Source of the DNA: Planctomycetaceae bacterium
GTDB taxonomy: Bacteria; Planctomycetota; Planctomycetia; Planctomycetales; Planctomycetaceae
Assembly: GCA_027080405.1 (NCBI GenBank)
Contig: JALWSL010000578.1
Coordinates: forward strand, 1-14,435
Direction of reading: 5' to 3'
Length of the DNA stretch: 14,435 nucleotides
Position numbers and translations under genes: made by a program. Below are positions 8,031 to 14,435 of the stretch, in pieces (the stretch's first letter is position 1; each line of letters starts with the position of its first letter). The notes beneath the pieces were generated by a model. It worked only from the letters and a program-made list of their open reading frames with translations, had not been told where the DNA came from and did no database searches.

Positions 8031-8064
8031 GAATGGGCTCTGCGGCGTCAACTGCCCGAATCGG

Positions 8065-8080
8065 CCGGTTATCCGGTTAT
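8065..8080. repeat. Exact tandem repeat of an 8-bp unit
   Basis: CCGGTTAT occurs twice back to back (8065-8072, 8073-8080) in the 170-bp gap before the HD-GYP-type gene. It may be a pair of regulator half-sites or chance. Confidence 0.4.
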
Positions 8081-8130
8081 ATCGATTAAATCACCTGTTT
8101 TGCGGCGTTGTTCCACATCGGCCGGCCGCC

Positions 8131-8148
8131 TGTTGCTTTTTTGCAACA
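8131..8148. promoter_or_regulatory. Perfect inverted repeat TGTTGC-N6-GCAACA, candidate operator
   Basis: Two exact 6-bp arms flank six T residues, directly ahead of TAGAAT (8149-8154), a 5-of-6 match to a -10 hexamer. The start of the HD-GYP-type gene is at 8201. The arms would lie within the promoter spacer if the -10 is real, a typical place for regulator binding, but no good -35 element is visible. It could instead form an RNA hairpin. Confidence 0.35.
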
Positions 8149-8200
8149 TAGAATTGAGGGAGTTTCGAGATTCCCCCCTCTCTCAACAGGTAACCGCACG

Positions 8201-9631
8201 ATGATTGAACAGGTTCAAAATCCGTCGAAAAATGACCAGGATGGTTCGATGCCCCTCGCTTCTGCCAACCCGGGTTCTGTCAACTCAGGTTCGCAGGAGG
8301 ACAATTTTGTCCTGGTCGATATCGAATCGCTCATCCTCGGCAGACCGATCAAGTTCCCCGTTTACGATCGCTCGGGAATTCTGCTTCTGGCGGAGGGTTC
8401 AATCATCACTCCCAATTTCCGTCGCATCCTTCGTGAAAGGAAAGTGACGAAGGTCCGATTGCACAACGATGACGCCGAGATCATGACGACCACACGGGCG
8501 ATCGGGAAGTTGCAAAAATCCAGCCGGAAACAGCACCATACACAGGGCATTAGCAAACAGTTTCGTGACGCAGTCGAAAACGGTCTGCAATTCGTTTCCA
8601 ATCAGGGGGAAGCCGTTCAGGAGGCCATTGTCGATCATGGCAATGAAGGATATGCCCCCGACAAGCAGGCGGAATTGAGCGAAAAGAACCAGCAACAGGG
8701 CGAACTGCTATCGCAATTGATGAATTTGGCGGACGGTGCCCAAAAACCGGATGGAGAGATTTTCCGTGAAGCGACATTCAGTTTTCTGGAGGGGTTATGC
8801 GAAGATTTCGACTGTATGAACGCGCTCTCACTGAATCTGAAAATCGATGACTCGTTGGCAAAACATTGTCAGCGGATGGCCATATTGGGGATGAGCATTG
8901 CCGTCGAAATGGGACTGAACGATGAGAACGTCTGCCGCGTAGGAGTCACCGGATTGCTTCACGATTGGGGCATGCTGAAAGTCCCCGAACATATCCGCAA
9001 TCCTGACAAGCCACTCGGAAAGCTGGAACATCTCGAATTGCAAAAGCATGTGCTCTATTCGGTTAGTTTGCTTGAAAAAATGACAGGGCTACCGACACTT
9101 GTCCCGCTTGTTTCGTACCAGGTTCACGAACAGATGAATGGAAAAGGATATCCACGCGGTCGGGTGGGGAGCAATATCCACCTGTTTGCCAGAATCCTGC
9201 ATGTCGCCCACTGCTATGTCGAACTGACAACACAAACGGCTTATCGGAAAGCTCTTTCTCCGTACGAGGCGACCATTCAACTGTTTCGTTATACGAAAAA
9301 CGGGATACTGGATCCGGTTGTCCTGCGGGCGTTGTTGCGGGCCCAGTCGCTGTTTCCTGTGGGAAGTCTGGTCATGCTATCCAGCGGCAGCATGGCGAGA
9401 GTGCTTCGAGCCAACGGCGACCTGTTTGCAGAACCGATTGTCCAACTTGTCCAGGATAATCAGGGGAACGAAATAGAACAGGATGATTCGAGCATTATCA
9501 ACCTTGCGGAAACCGATTGCAAAGTGACACAGGCGATGCCGATCTTCCACGATGCCGAACCGATACCAGCTCCGCATTTTCTCAAAAAGAAACAGCTGGT
9601 GGAAAAATTGAAAAGCCAGGCTACGCATTGA
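8201..9631 (+). CDS. HD-GYP-type signalling protein with degenerate metal site
   Basis: A soluble protein of 476 residues. After a polar N-terminus, residues about 38-90 form a small domain (LILGRPIKFPVYDRSGILLLAEGS) often placed before HD-GYP domains in planctomycetes. The HD-GYP region spans about 190-385: H222, H254-D255 (in LLHDWG), H283, H309 and the G316-Y317-P318 signature. Active c-di-GMP phosphodiesterases usually carry HDxGK, HHE and a later metal-binding Asp (ADxYDA). Here the Lys is Met, the first His of HHE is Val308 and the Asp is His337 (AHCYVEL), so activity is doubtful. A C-terminal segment starting VGSLVMLSSGSMARVL follows. The ATG at 8201 is preferred to the TTG at 8108, whose extra 31 residues look unstructured; AGG at 8188-8190 may be the ribosome-binding site. 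A chemoreceptor gene follows 217 bp downstream. Likely a c-di-GMP effector or altered phosphodiesterase. Confidence 0.85.
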   Translation: MIEQVQNPSKNDQDGSMPLASANPGSVNSGSQEDNFVLVDIESLILGRPIKFPVYDRSGILLLAEGSIITPNFRRILRERKVTKVRLHNDDAEIMTTTRAIGKLQKSSRKQHHTQGISKQFRDAVENGLQFVSNQGEAVQEAIVDHGNEGYAPDKQAELSEKNQQQGELLSQLMNLADGAQKPDGEIFREATFSFLEGLCEDFDCMNALSLNLKIDDSLAKHCQRMAILGMSIAVEMGLNDENVCRVGVTGLLHDWGMLKVPEHIRNPDKPLGKLEHLELQKHVLYSVSLLEKMTGLPTLVPLVSYQVHEQMNGKGYPRGRVGSNIHLFARILHVAHCYVELTTQTAYRKALSPYEATIQLFRYTKNGILDPVVLRALLRAQSLFPVGSLVMLSSGSMARVLRANGDLFAEPIVQLVQDNQGNEIEQDDSSIINLAETDCKVTQAMPIFHDAEPIPAPHFLKKKQLVEKLKSQATH

Positions 9632-9754
9632 AGCCACTCCGCCTGTTCGAAAACGCTCGCCAAACGGAACTCCTGCCCGCCTCGCCCTCCCTGCTTTCCG
9701 CAGTCCCCCTGTTTTGACACTGCTGGACGGCGGGGGGAGGGGGAAGTATAAAAC

Positions 9755-9786
9755 GAAAATTGCCCTTTTCATAATTTGGGATTTTC
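9755..9786. promoter_or_regulatory. AT-rich inverted repeat in the chemoreceptor upstream region
   Basis: GAAAAT-TG-CCC (9755-9765) can pair with GGG-ATTTTC (9778-9786), leaving a 2-nt bulge. It is preceded by a G-rich run (9729-9743) and followed by TATAAG (9790-9795). It lies 63-94 nt before the chemoreceptor start. It could be an operator, a leader structure or part of the end of the upstream transcript; no T-run follows. Confidence 0.25.
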
Positions 9787-9848
9787 CCTTATAAGACGGC
9801 TTTCCGGATGGTCTTCGGTCACTTCCCAACTTCGATGCGAGAGAACAG

Positions 9849-11213
9849 ATGTCAGATTCCGCCAAATCAAACGAAATCAACTGTGACGCCAGGCTTCAGG
9901 ATATCCTGACAGCGTATGCGGAAGGAAAATTCAACACCAGCTCATCTGATGCGACCGTTCATGAGCAGGAGATTCAACATTTCGGTCTGTTGCTGCAAAG
10001 TAAATATCTGGTTGATCTCGACCGCATCGTCATGATGGCGATCAATACGGCTGAATCGGTCGTGAAGTATGTCAACCTGCTGAAGGACTCCAAAGAACTT
10101 GAGAGAAAAGGACAGCTTATCGCCGCAGCGTCCGAGCAGATGTGCACGACCGCTCACGGAATTGGACAGCGGGCGGAACAGATTGCGGAAAAATCGAAAC
10201 AGTCTCAAAGCGACCTGCACGAGGGAACGAACGCGACGGAGCAGGCAAGCCAGCGAATTCAGGAGATCAGCGATTCTTTCGATTCGCTCAGCGAACGAAT
10301 GAAAAAGCTGGAGACGTTTTCTCTGGAAATTGTCAACATGGCGAACATGATCGAAAGCATTGCTTCCCAGACGAATTTACTGGCGCTCAACGCAACCATT
10401 GAAGCCTCACGGGCGGGAGATGCCGGGAAGGGGTTTACTGTTGTGGCCAGTGAGATCAAGTCTCTGGCGCACAAATCGACCGAAACGACCAAATCGATCG
10501 AAGCGGTTGTCAAAGACTGGCGGCAGGAAATGGCTCTTATTCAGGACTCTTTTTCGCAAACATCAACATCCGTTGTCAATGGACGTGAAGCGATTGATTC
10601 AGTGACCGGCAATATGAGCAAACTGGAAGATTCCATCTCGCAGGTTCTCGAAGATATCTTCATCATCTCCGAAAACCTGCAGGAACATAATCAGGCTGCG
10701 ACGGAAGTTTCTTCGGGCGTCCACGAAGTTTCGACAACAATTGCCAGGAACTCGGAAATTCTCGAAAACTCGCTCGATTCTGTCGCCAATTTCGAAAAGC
10801 ATATCAATGATGCTCTTGCCCAATTCAGCCAGATGGATCTGCCCGGCAAGGTGATCAAACTGGCCAAGGCTGATCATGTCATTTGGAAAAAACGGCTGGC
10901 GGAAATGCTGGTGGGAAGGCAGTCTCTTAAACCGGACGAATTGGCAGATCACCACAACTGCCGACTAGGGAAATGGTACGATGGCCAGATCGATACGCCC
11001 ATCGGCCAACATCCCGCCTTTGCCGCATTGGTCGGGCCTCATCAGCTTGTTCACGAACACGGCATCAACGCAGTCAGGCTTTATAATTCGGGCCAGTTCG
11101 AAGCAGCCGTCCAGGAAATCATGAAGGTGGAAGAAGTTTCGGTCAAGGTACTGGAACTGCTCGAGGAACTGGATCAGGCATTCTCCGGTTCGTCTCTTTC
11201 CGCAGCCGCCTGA
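9849..11213 (+). CDS. Soluble methyl-accepting chemotaxis protein with C-terminal CZB zinc-binding domain
   Basis: A cytoplasmic chemoreceptor of 454 residues that would control CheA/CheW and thereby flagellar rotation. No signal peptide or membrane span is visible. The long helical signalling domain (about 85-325) contains the conserved hairpin tip around residues 169-197: [20 protein letters not shown] followed by AGDAGKGF. Residues about 335-445 form a CZB domain with the 3His/1Cys metal set: H343 (ADHVIWK), C371 in [14 protein letters not shown]398 (GPHQL) and H402 (VHEHG). This layout resembles Helicobacter pylori TlpD, a soluble CZB receptor linked to oxidant and zinc sensing. The N-terminal 85 residues match no sensor domain recognised here, so the CZB domain is probably the sensor. 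The ATG at 9849 has GAGAG upstream. It converges with a motB-type gene, consistent with a motility role. Confidence 0.95.
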   Translation: MSDSAKSNEINCDARLQDILTAYAEGKFNTSSSDATVHEQEIQHFGLLLQSKYLVDLDRIVMMAINTAESVVKYVNLLKDSKELERKGQLIAAASEQMCTTAHGIGQRAEQIAEKSKQSQSDLHEGTNATEQASQRIQEISDSFDSLSERMKKLETFSLEIVNMANMIESIASQTNLLALNATIEASRAGDAGKGFTVVASEIKSLAHKSTETTKSIEAVVKDWRQEMALIQDSFSQTSTSVVNGREAIDSVTGNMSKLEDSISQVLEDIFIISENLQEHNQAATEVSSGVHEVSTTIARNSEILENSLDSVANFEKHINDALAQFSQMDLPGKVIKLAKADHVIWKKRLAEMLVGRQSLKPDELADHHNCRLGKWYDGQIDTPIGQHPAFAALVGPHQLVHEHGINAVRLYNSGQFEAAVQEIMKVEEVSVKVLELLEELDQAFSGSSLSAAA

Positions 11214-11306
11214 AGGTCAAATATCGTCCAGGGATAGTGGGGTCTGCGCCGAGTCTTCTTGTTCTGACATGAACGACTGCAAAACACACTGAAACGCGCT
11301 ATTGGG

Positions 11307-11338
11307 AGGAACCGCGAGGGTGTCGTTGGTCGCTTCCT
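11307..11338. terminator. Possible hairpin between the convergent chemoreceptor and MotB genes
   Basis: AGGAA (11307-11311) and GCGA (11314-11317) pair with TCGC (11330-11333) and TTCCT (11334-11338), with a 2-nt bulge on the left arm. It lies in the 135-bp gap between two converging genes, where a two-way terminator would be expected, but no T-run flanks it on either strand. Confidence 0.25.
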
Positions 11339-11348
11339 ACCTGTCGAT

Positions 11349-12071
11349 TCAGTGGTAGTCGTCTTCTTTCCCCATGAAGGTCGATGAATATTCATCGAGA
11401 GTTGTGATTTCCACGCGATCTTTTCCTCGATGACGCACGTGCTCCTTTTCTTCCTGAGGATTGCTGAAGTAAAGCGCGATGCGCATTCGATTGCGTAACA
11501 GGTGCTCATCAAGCAACACCTGCATCACTTTCTCGGCGCGTTCGTAGGCCAGATTCATGCGCTCGGTGTGCGTTTGTGGAATACCTTCAACATAAGGGTC
11601 AGTGAACGATCTGATTTCCAGCTTGTGCGGTTTTCCCGCGATTATTCTCGCCGTCTTTTTTATCGATTCGATCGCCTCGGGGCTCAGTTCCGCTTTCCCA
11701 TTCGAAAAATAGATCGCTTCTCCCGAGATTTGGCTCTTTCCCTCACGTAGTCGCGTCACCCGAAGGTCGTCTGCCGGCGGTGCTTTCTGCTTCACACCAC
11801 CTTTTCCCTTCTCATTCAAAACAGAGCCGAGCTTCATTTCTTCCAACGATTTCGCGACCGCATTCATCGGAAAGTTCCGCCCCGGGGGAGAGAGTGGCCC
11901 GCCCTGATAGCCCAGGTAAGCACGGATCGACTCCATCATGGCTCGATATTTTTCATCCGCTTTTACTTCGCTTAAAGAAACAAGCATGATGAAAAATGTC
12001 AGCAGTAGCGACATCATATCGCCATAAGTCACAACCCATTCCGGGACACCTGGTGGTCCATCATCTTCCAT
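11349..12071 (-). CDS. motB: MotB-like flagellar stator protein with OmpA-type domain
   Basis: A membrane-anchored protein of 240 residues, shorter than E. coli MotB (about 308). A very short cytoplasmic N-terminus leads into a single span (about 12-34, PEWVVTYGDMMSLLLTFFIM). D18 in the YGDMM context corresponds to the proton-carrying Asp of MotB. After a linker, residues about 112-225 form an OmpA-like peptidoglycan-binding domain: AIYFSNGKAELSPEA, IRSFTD (D158), and NLAYERAEKV (N173, R178). The usual GHTD is SFTD here. The start at 12071 has no clear ribosome-binding site. MotB normally works with MotA, but no motA is adjacent on either side, so the partner must be elsewhere or the protein belongs to a related stator family. 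It converges with the chemoreceptor gene. Confidence 0.88.
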   Translation of the reverse strand: MEDDGPPGVPEWVVTYGDMMSLLLTFFIMLVSLSEVKADEKYRAMMESIRAYLGYQGGPLSPPGRNFPMNAVAKSLEEMKLGSVLNEKGKGGVKQKAPPADDLRVTRLREGKSQISGEAIYFSNGKAELSPEAIESIKKTARIIAGKPHKLEIRSFTDPYVEGIPQTHTERMNLAYERAEKVMQVLLDEHLLRNRMRIALYFSNPQEEKEHVRHRGKDRVEITTLDEYSSTFMGKEDDYH

Positions 12072-12430
12072 GTTACAACCGGCGTCAAACTTTCGAATTA
12101 AGGTTGAAGATTCCTCGCCGTTCCATCCGGGCGGTCATTCCATTTATCGACTGAACCAGTTGGGATGATGGAGTCTGTCGGTCCTTAATCGGTAATTCTT
12201 GCTTCACTCTCTTTCAGGAGAATCCTCACAACCGAATTAATCCGCATGGACGAAATAATCGGAAAATTTTCTCAAGTTTGCCTCTATTGCCAGACGATAC
12301 AGGACACGAGACTGTTCGGTCTTCCCTCCTCCCGATTACCCGGGCTGCCTTCCTTCTTTCAGCCCGAGTGGGTACTGAGCCTCTTGAAAATCCCTCCCCG
12401 AAAATTCCTCCCCCAGGATGCCCCTTTCCC
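12072..12430. other. 359-bp gap between divergent motB-type and lipoprotein genes
   Basis: This region must hold the start signals for two divergent genes. No convincing coding sequence is seen; a 62-codon frame at 12246-12434 lacks a well-placed ribosome-binding site, has no recognisable features and overlaps the lipoprotein start. An AGGAG at 12216-12220 has no ATG at usable distance. An inverted repeat CGGGCTG (12341-12347) / CAGCCCG (12360-12366) with a 12-nt pyrimidine-rich loop lies 64 nt before the lipoprotein start and could fold in its leader. No clear sigma70 -35/-10 pair was found. Confidence 0.5.
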
Positions 12431-13342
12431 ATGAAGATGCTTCCAACATTCTTCTTTGCCTCGGCGATAAAAAGCCGGGTTCTCGTTTCGTTGAGTCTGT
12501 TTTGGCTTTGTGGATGCTGCACGTTGTGTCCAGCCCCACATTGCGATCCATGCTCTGTCGCGCCAGCGTTTCAACCGGTTGAACCCTGTTGCGATTCAAT
12601 CTGTTGCGGGTGCGGACAACCAGAGGAAAGCCTGTTCGACAAAGTGAGAAACTGTTTTCCGGCTCATGGCCCGTTCCATCGTTTTCGTAGTCGAAAACCG
12701 TTTCAATCCCGTCGGATCATAGATGCATCGTCCTACTTTTCGCCCGCTCGCAAGCATCACCACAACAGGCGTCCTGTCCATAAATGTATCGACGAGTGCT
12801 GTCCCGCTGAGCCCTCATGCGTCGCCCCTGCAACATGCGCAGCTCCCGTTGCCCAAGAAACACCGAGTTGTGCTTCCCCGGTTTCTTGCACCGTTCCGGA
12901 ACCGTGCAGTCTCCCCGAAGTTTGCGCACCCACTCCAACCTGCGCCACTCCCGAAGTTTGTCTTGATGTTCCCGACTGCACTGCTCCTGCGAGTTGTGCG
13001 GTTCCATCTACTTGCACAGATTCGGGAAGATACCAGTTTCCCCATTGCACCGCTTGCGGTTCCGGGGATGAGCCCGGTTACATGTACGAGGGGGACATTT
13101 ACGAATCGGATCTACCTGCGGTGTGGAATCAGAAGGAAGAAGCCAAAGCCGGACAGAAAATAAATCTTCCTTCCCCCAAGGATGGAAAGAAGCCGGCTTC
13201 TTCGACACAAAAAAAGCCTGCTCCCCAAAAGCCAGCTCCCAAAAAGGTTCCAGCTCCCAAGAAAGTTCCGGCTCCCCCCAAGAAGATTCGTCAGAACAGT
13301 GGAGCCTCTTTCGTGCCGCCACTGGTTCCTCCAACGCGGTAA
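12431..13342 (+). CDS. Cysteine- and proline-rich secreted lipoprotein with hexapeptide repeats, unknown function
   Basis: A 303-residue protein of no recognised family. The start at 12431 (MKMLPTFF) gives a signal peptide with basic residues, a hydrophobic core (VLVSLSLFW) and a lipobox-like L26-C-G-C29, so export and lipid attachment are likely; AGGA at 12415-12418 is a plausible ribosome-binding site. An upstream in-frame ATG at 12278 would bury the signal sequence. The protein has 28 cysteines, counting one in the signal peptide. After a Cys-rich head (29-61) and a basic His/Arg segment (about 81-118) comes a repeat in which cysteine recurs exactly every six residues from C147 to C195, mostly as CxxPxx. 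A YMYEGDIYESDLPAVW segment follows, then a Lys/Pro-rich tail (about 253-285). Planctomycete envelopes are known to be rich in protein, proline and cystine, so a disulfide-linked structural role is plausible but inferred. Confidence 0.7.
   Translation: MKMLPTFFFASAIKSRVLVSLSLFWLCGCCTLCPAPHCDPCSVAPAFQPVEPCCDSICCGCGQPEESLFDKVRNCFPAHGPFHRFRSRKPFQSRRIIDASSYFSPARKHHHNRRPVHKCIDECCPAEPSCVAPATCAAPVAQETPSCASPVSCTVPEPCSLPEVCAPTPTCATPEVCLDVPDCTAPASCAVPSTCTDSGRYQFPHCTACGSGDEPGYMYEGDIYESDLPAVWNQKEEAKAGQKINLPSPKDGKKPASSTQKKPAPQKPAPKKVPAPKKVPAPPKKIRQNSGASFVPPLVPPTR
12869..13015 (+). repeat. 18-bp-period coding repeat (CxxPxx hexads)
   Basis: Eight hexads plus a final Cys cover residues 147-195 of the lipoprotein, each beginning with cysteine: CASPVS, CTVPEP, CSLPEV, CAPTPT, CATPEV, CLDVPD, CTAPAS, CAVPST. 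Two units share nearly the same DNA (CCCGAAGTTTG), which points to duplication of an 18-bp unit. An earlier Cys pair (C130, C136) keeps the same spacing. Confidence 0.85.
13232..13285 (+). repeat. 18-bp-period coding repeat (PAPKKV hexads)
   Basis: Residues 268-285 of the lipoprotein read PAPKKV, PAPKKV, PAPPKK, with closely similar DNA in each unit. The unit length (six residues) equals that of the cysteine repeat. The region is strongly basic and proline-rich, probably extended and unfolded. Confidence 0.8.
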
Positions 13343-13436
13343 GTCGGGCTTGGCTCTGATGTTCTCCAGAATTTGCGAAAAGCGGAACGGAAAAGGTGTT
13401 CGACTTACCGCCGGTATCGCACACCACCGCCATCAC

Positions 13437-14435
13437 TCACCGTTGCCATAATTGGACGATTCGTCGTTTGACCTCGATCGACATCATGAAGAACAGAAGC
13501 AAACTGCCAAGCGTTTCCACAATCGTGATACCGCCATGACCGTGGTCGTGTCCTTGAGTTCCACTTCCCGCTTGCATCGTGAATGATGGAATAAAATGGT
13601 CAACCATCGCTCCCGATGCTACCGCCACAAACAGCAACGCCGCAAAATAGTAGACTGCGATTTTCCAGCTCATCTGATGTCGGATCGCGTTCATCTCTCC
13701 GAAATTGGTCGCCGGGCCTCCAATCAAAAAGGCAATGGCTGCGCCCGGACTCATCCCCGCTGCCAGGAAACTGAAAACGACGGGAATCGCCGCCATGCTG
13801 CACGTGTAGACGGGAAGCGCAACCAGAATCACCAACAACAGGGACCAGAATGTTTTACTTCCTGTCAGAAGAACGATGACATTCTGCGGAACAACCGTCA
13901 AAACGGTCGCAGCGAAGATCAAACCGATTAGCATATCCAGGCTGACGGAAGGGCCAAATTCGAAAAAGACCCAGCGAATAATTTCCCGGATCGAACCAAA
14001 CAGACCCCGTGGCGATTGCTGACCGCTTTCACTCCCCACTCCCGAACAGCAACTGGAAACCGCGGAAACTTCCGTTTTCCCGCTGCAGCAACTTGATGCA
14101 GCAACTTCGGGACTTGCGACGAGAGTTGTCGCAGATCGAGAGCAGCAATCCATCGAAGCCGATGCCTCGATGGTCGATGTCGATTCCAATGCGGGGGCCA
14201 GTTCGAGCGGGACCAGCTCACTTTCCTGTTCGATAATCGGCTCAGCATTGCCGGTTGGGCGAAAAGAATGAAATAGGCGATTGGCAATCAAACCCAGAAG
14301 AAATGATCCGACTGCGACACATCCAATCTGCCAGCCCGCCAGTTCCCATCCCAGCAGTTTGATCGAAAGTAAAACGGACGCCGGGGAAAGGGCAGGGGCA
14401 GCCGTCATGAATGCCAGGACGGTTCCGGTCCCCGC
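13437..14435 (-). CDS. Permease of the ArsP/DUF318 type with Cys-pair loop (5' end cut by window)
   Basis: A multi-pass inner-membrane permease. The frame stays open upstream of the ATG at 14408 (codons AGTGTVLAF lead straight into MTAAPALSPA), so the true start is outside the window. Two family-type half-repeats are visible: AGTGTVLAFMTAAPALSP near the visible start, and LPVYTCSMAAIPVVFSFLAA followed by GMSPGAAIAFLIGGPATN (about residues 198-235 counted from 14408). Between them lies a long hydrophilic loop (about 50-140) with vicinal cysteine pairs at 88-89, 107-108 and 120-121 (twice as SCCSG). Near the C-terminus is GHDHGHGG (286-293). ArsP-type permeases export organoarsenicals; other members of the superfamily have unknown or metal-related substrates. 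The Cys pairs and His run suggest soft-metal binding. It converges with the lipoprotein gene across 94 bp. The family call is by motif, not alignment; the substrate is uncertain. Confidence 0.8.
   Translation of the reverse strand, partial: AGTGTVLAFMTAAPALSPASVLLSIKLLGWELAGWQIGCVAVGSFLLGLIANRLFHSFRPTGNAEPIIEQESELVPLELAPALESTSTIEASASMDCCSRSATTLVASPEVAASSCCSGKTEVSAVSSCCSGVGSESGQQSPRGLFGSIREIIRWVFFEFGPSVSLDMLIGLIFAATVLTVVPQNVIVLLTGSKTFWSLLLVILVALPVYTCSMAAIPVVFSFLAAGMSPGAAIAFLIGGPATNFGEMNAIRHQMSWKIAVYYFAALLFVAVASGAMVDHFIPSFTMQAGSGTQGHDHGHGGITIVETLGSLLLFFMMSIEVKRRIVQLWQR

Noticed and set aside
7041..8051. 336-codon minus-strand frame opposite the GAF/HlyD gene
   Set aside because: Phe/Gln-rich product typical of the reverse complement of a Lys/Glu-rich coiled coil; not a real gene.
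8108..8200. TTG start extending the HD-GYP-type protein by 31 residues
   Set aside because: The extension covers the palindromic upstream region and has no ribosome-binding site; the ATG at 8201 fits better.
12246..12434. 62-codon plus-strand frame before the lipoprotein gene
   Set aside because: No usable ribosome-binding site, no recognisable features, and it overlaps the lipoprotein start in another frame.
12717..13007. Minus-strand frames opposite the cysteine repeat
   Set aside because: Their apparent repeats come only from the 18-bp period of the plus-strand gene.
12869..13015. Possible CRISPR-like array
   Set aside because: The 18-bp period is within a coding frame, units are degenerate at codon level and there are no spacers of constant length.

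Overview
The window looks like a chromosome segment from a planctomycete (order Planctomycetales). The base composition is close to even G+C by eye. The reasons for this assignment are protein architectures typical of that group: an M50-peptidase/HlyD hybrid beside a GAF/HlyD adaptor, an HD-GYP protein with an unusual N-terminal domain, and a cysteine- and proline-rich envelope lipoprotein. The assignment is inferred from gene content, not from a marker-gene comparison.

Positions 1-3428 are housekeeping. They hold the 3' part of purK (purine synthesis), a cysteine-free type B ribosomal protein L31 gene, prfA (release factor 1) and prmC (the methylase that modifies the GGQ glutamine of release factors). 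The last three form a translation cluster. A well-formed intrinsic terminator lies between the L31 gene and prfA, only 36 nt before the prfA start.

Positions 3692-8030 hold two large same-strand genes. The first encodes a PqqD-like domain, a polytopic M50 (site-2 protease type) membrane domain with intact metal motifs, and a periplasmic HlyD-type domain. The second encodes two cytoplasmic GAF-like regions, one membrane span and a HlyD adaptor domain. They probably work together at the inner membrane in peptide processing, export or efflux. No ABC ATPase, RND pump or TolC-like gene is in the window. This is the part most likely to represent a poorly described system.

Positions 8201-12071 hold signalling and motility genes: an HD-GYP-type protein with a degenerate metal site, a soluble chemoreceptor with a C-terminal zinc-binding CZB domain and, on the opposite strand, a short MotB/OmpA-type stator protein without an adjacent motA.

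Positions 12431-14435 hold a secreted lipoprotein with a strict six-residue cysteine repeat and a Lys/Pro-rich tail. Converging on it is the 3' part of a permease of the ArsP/DUF318 type, whose hydrophilic loop carries three vicinal cysteine pairs. Both end genes (purK and the permease) are cut by the window. No tRNA, rRNA, CRISPR array, insertion sequence or phage gene was seen.
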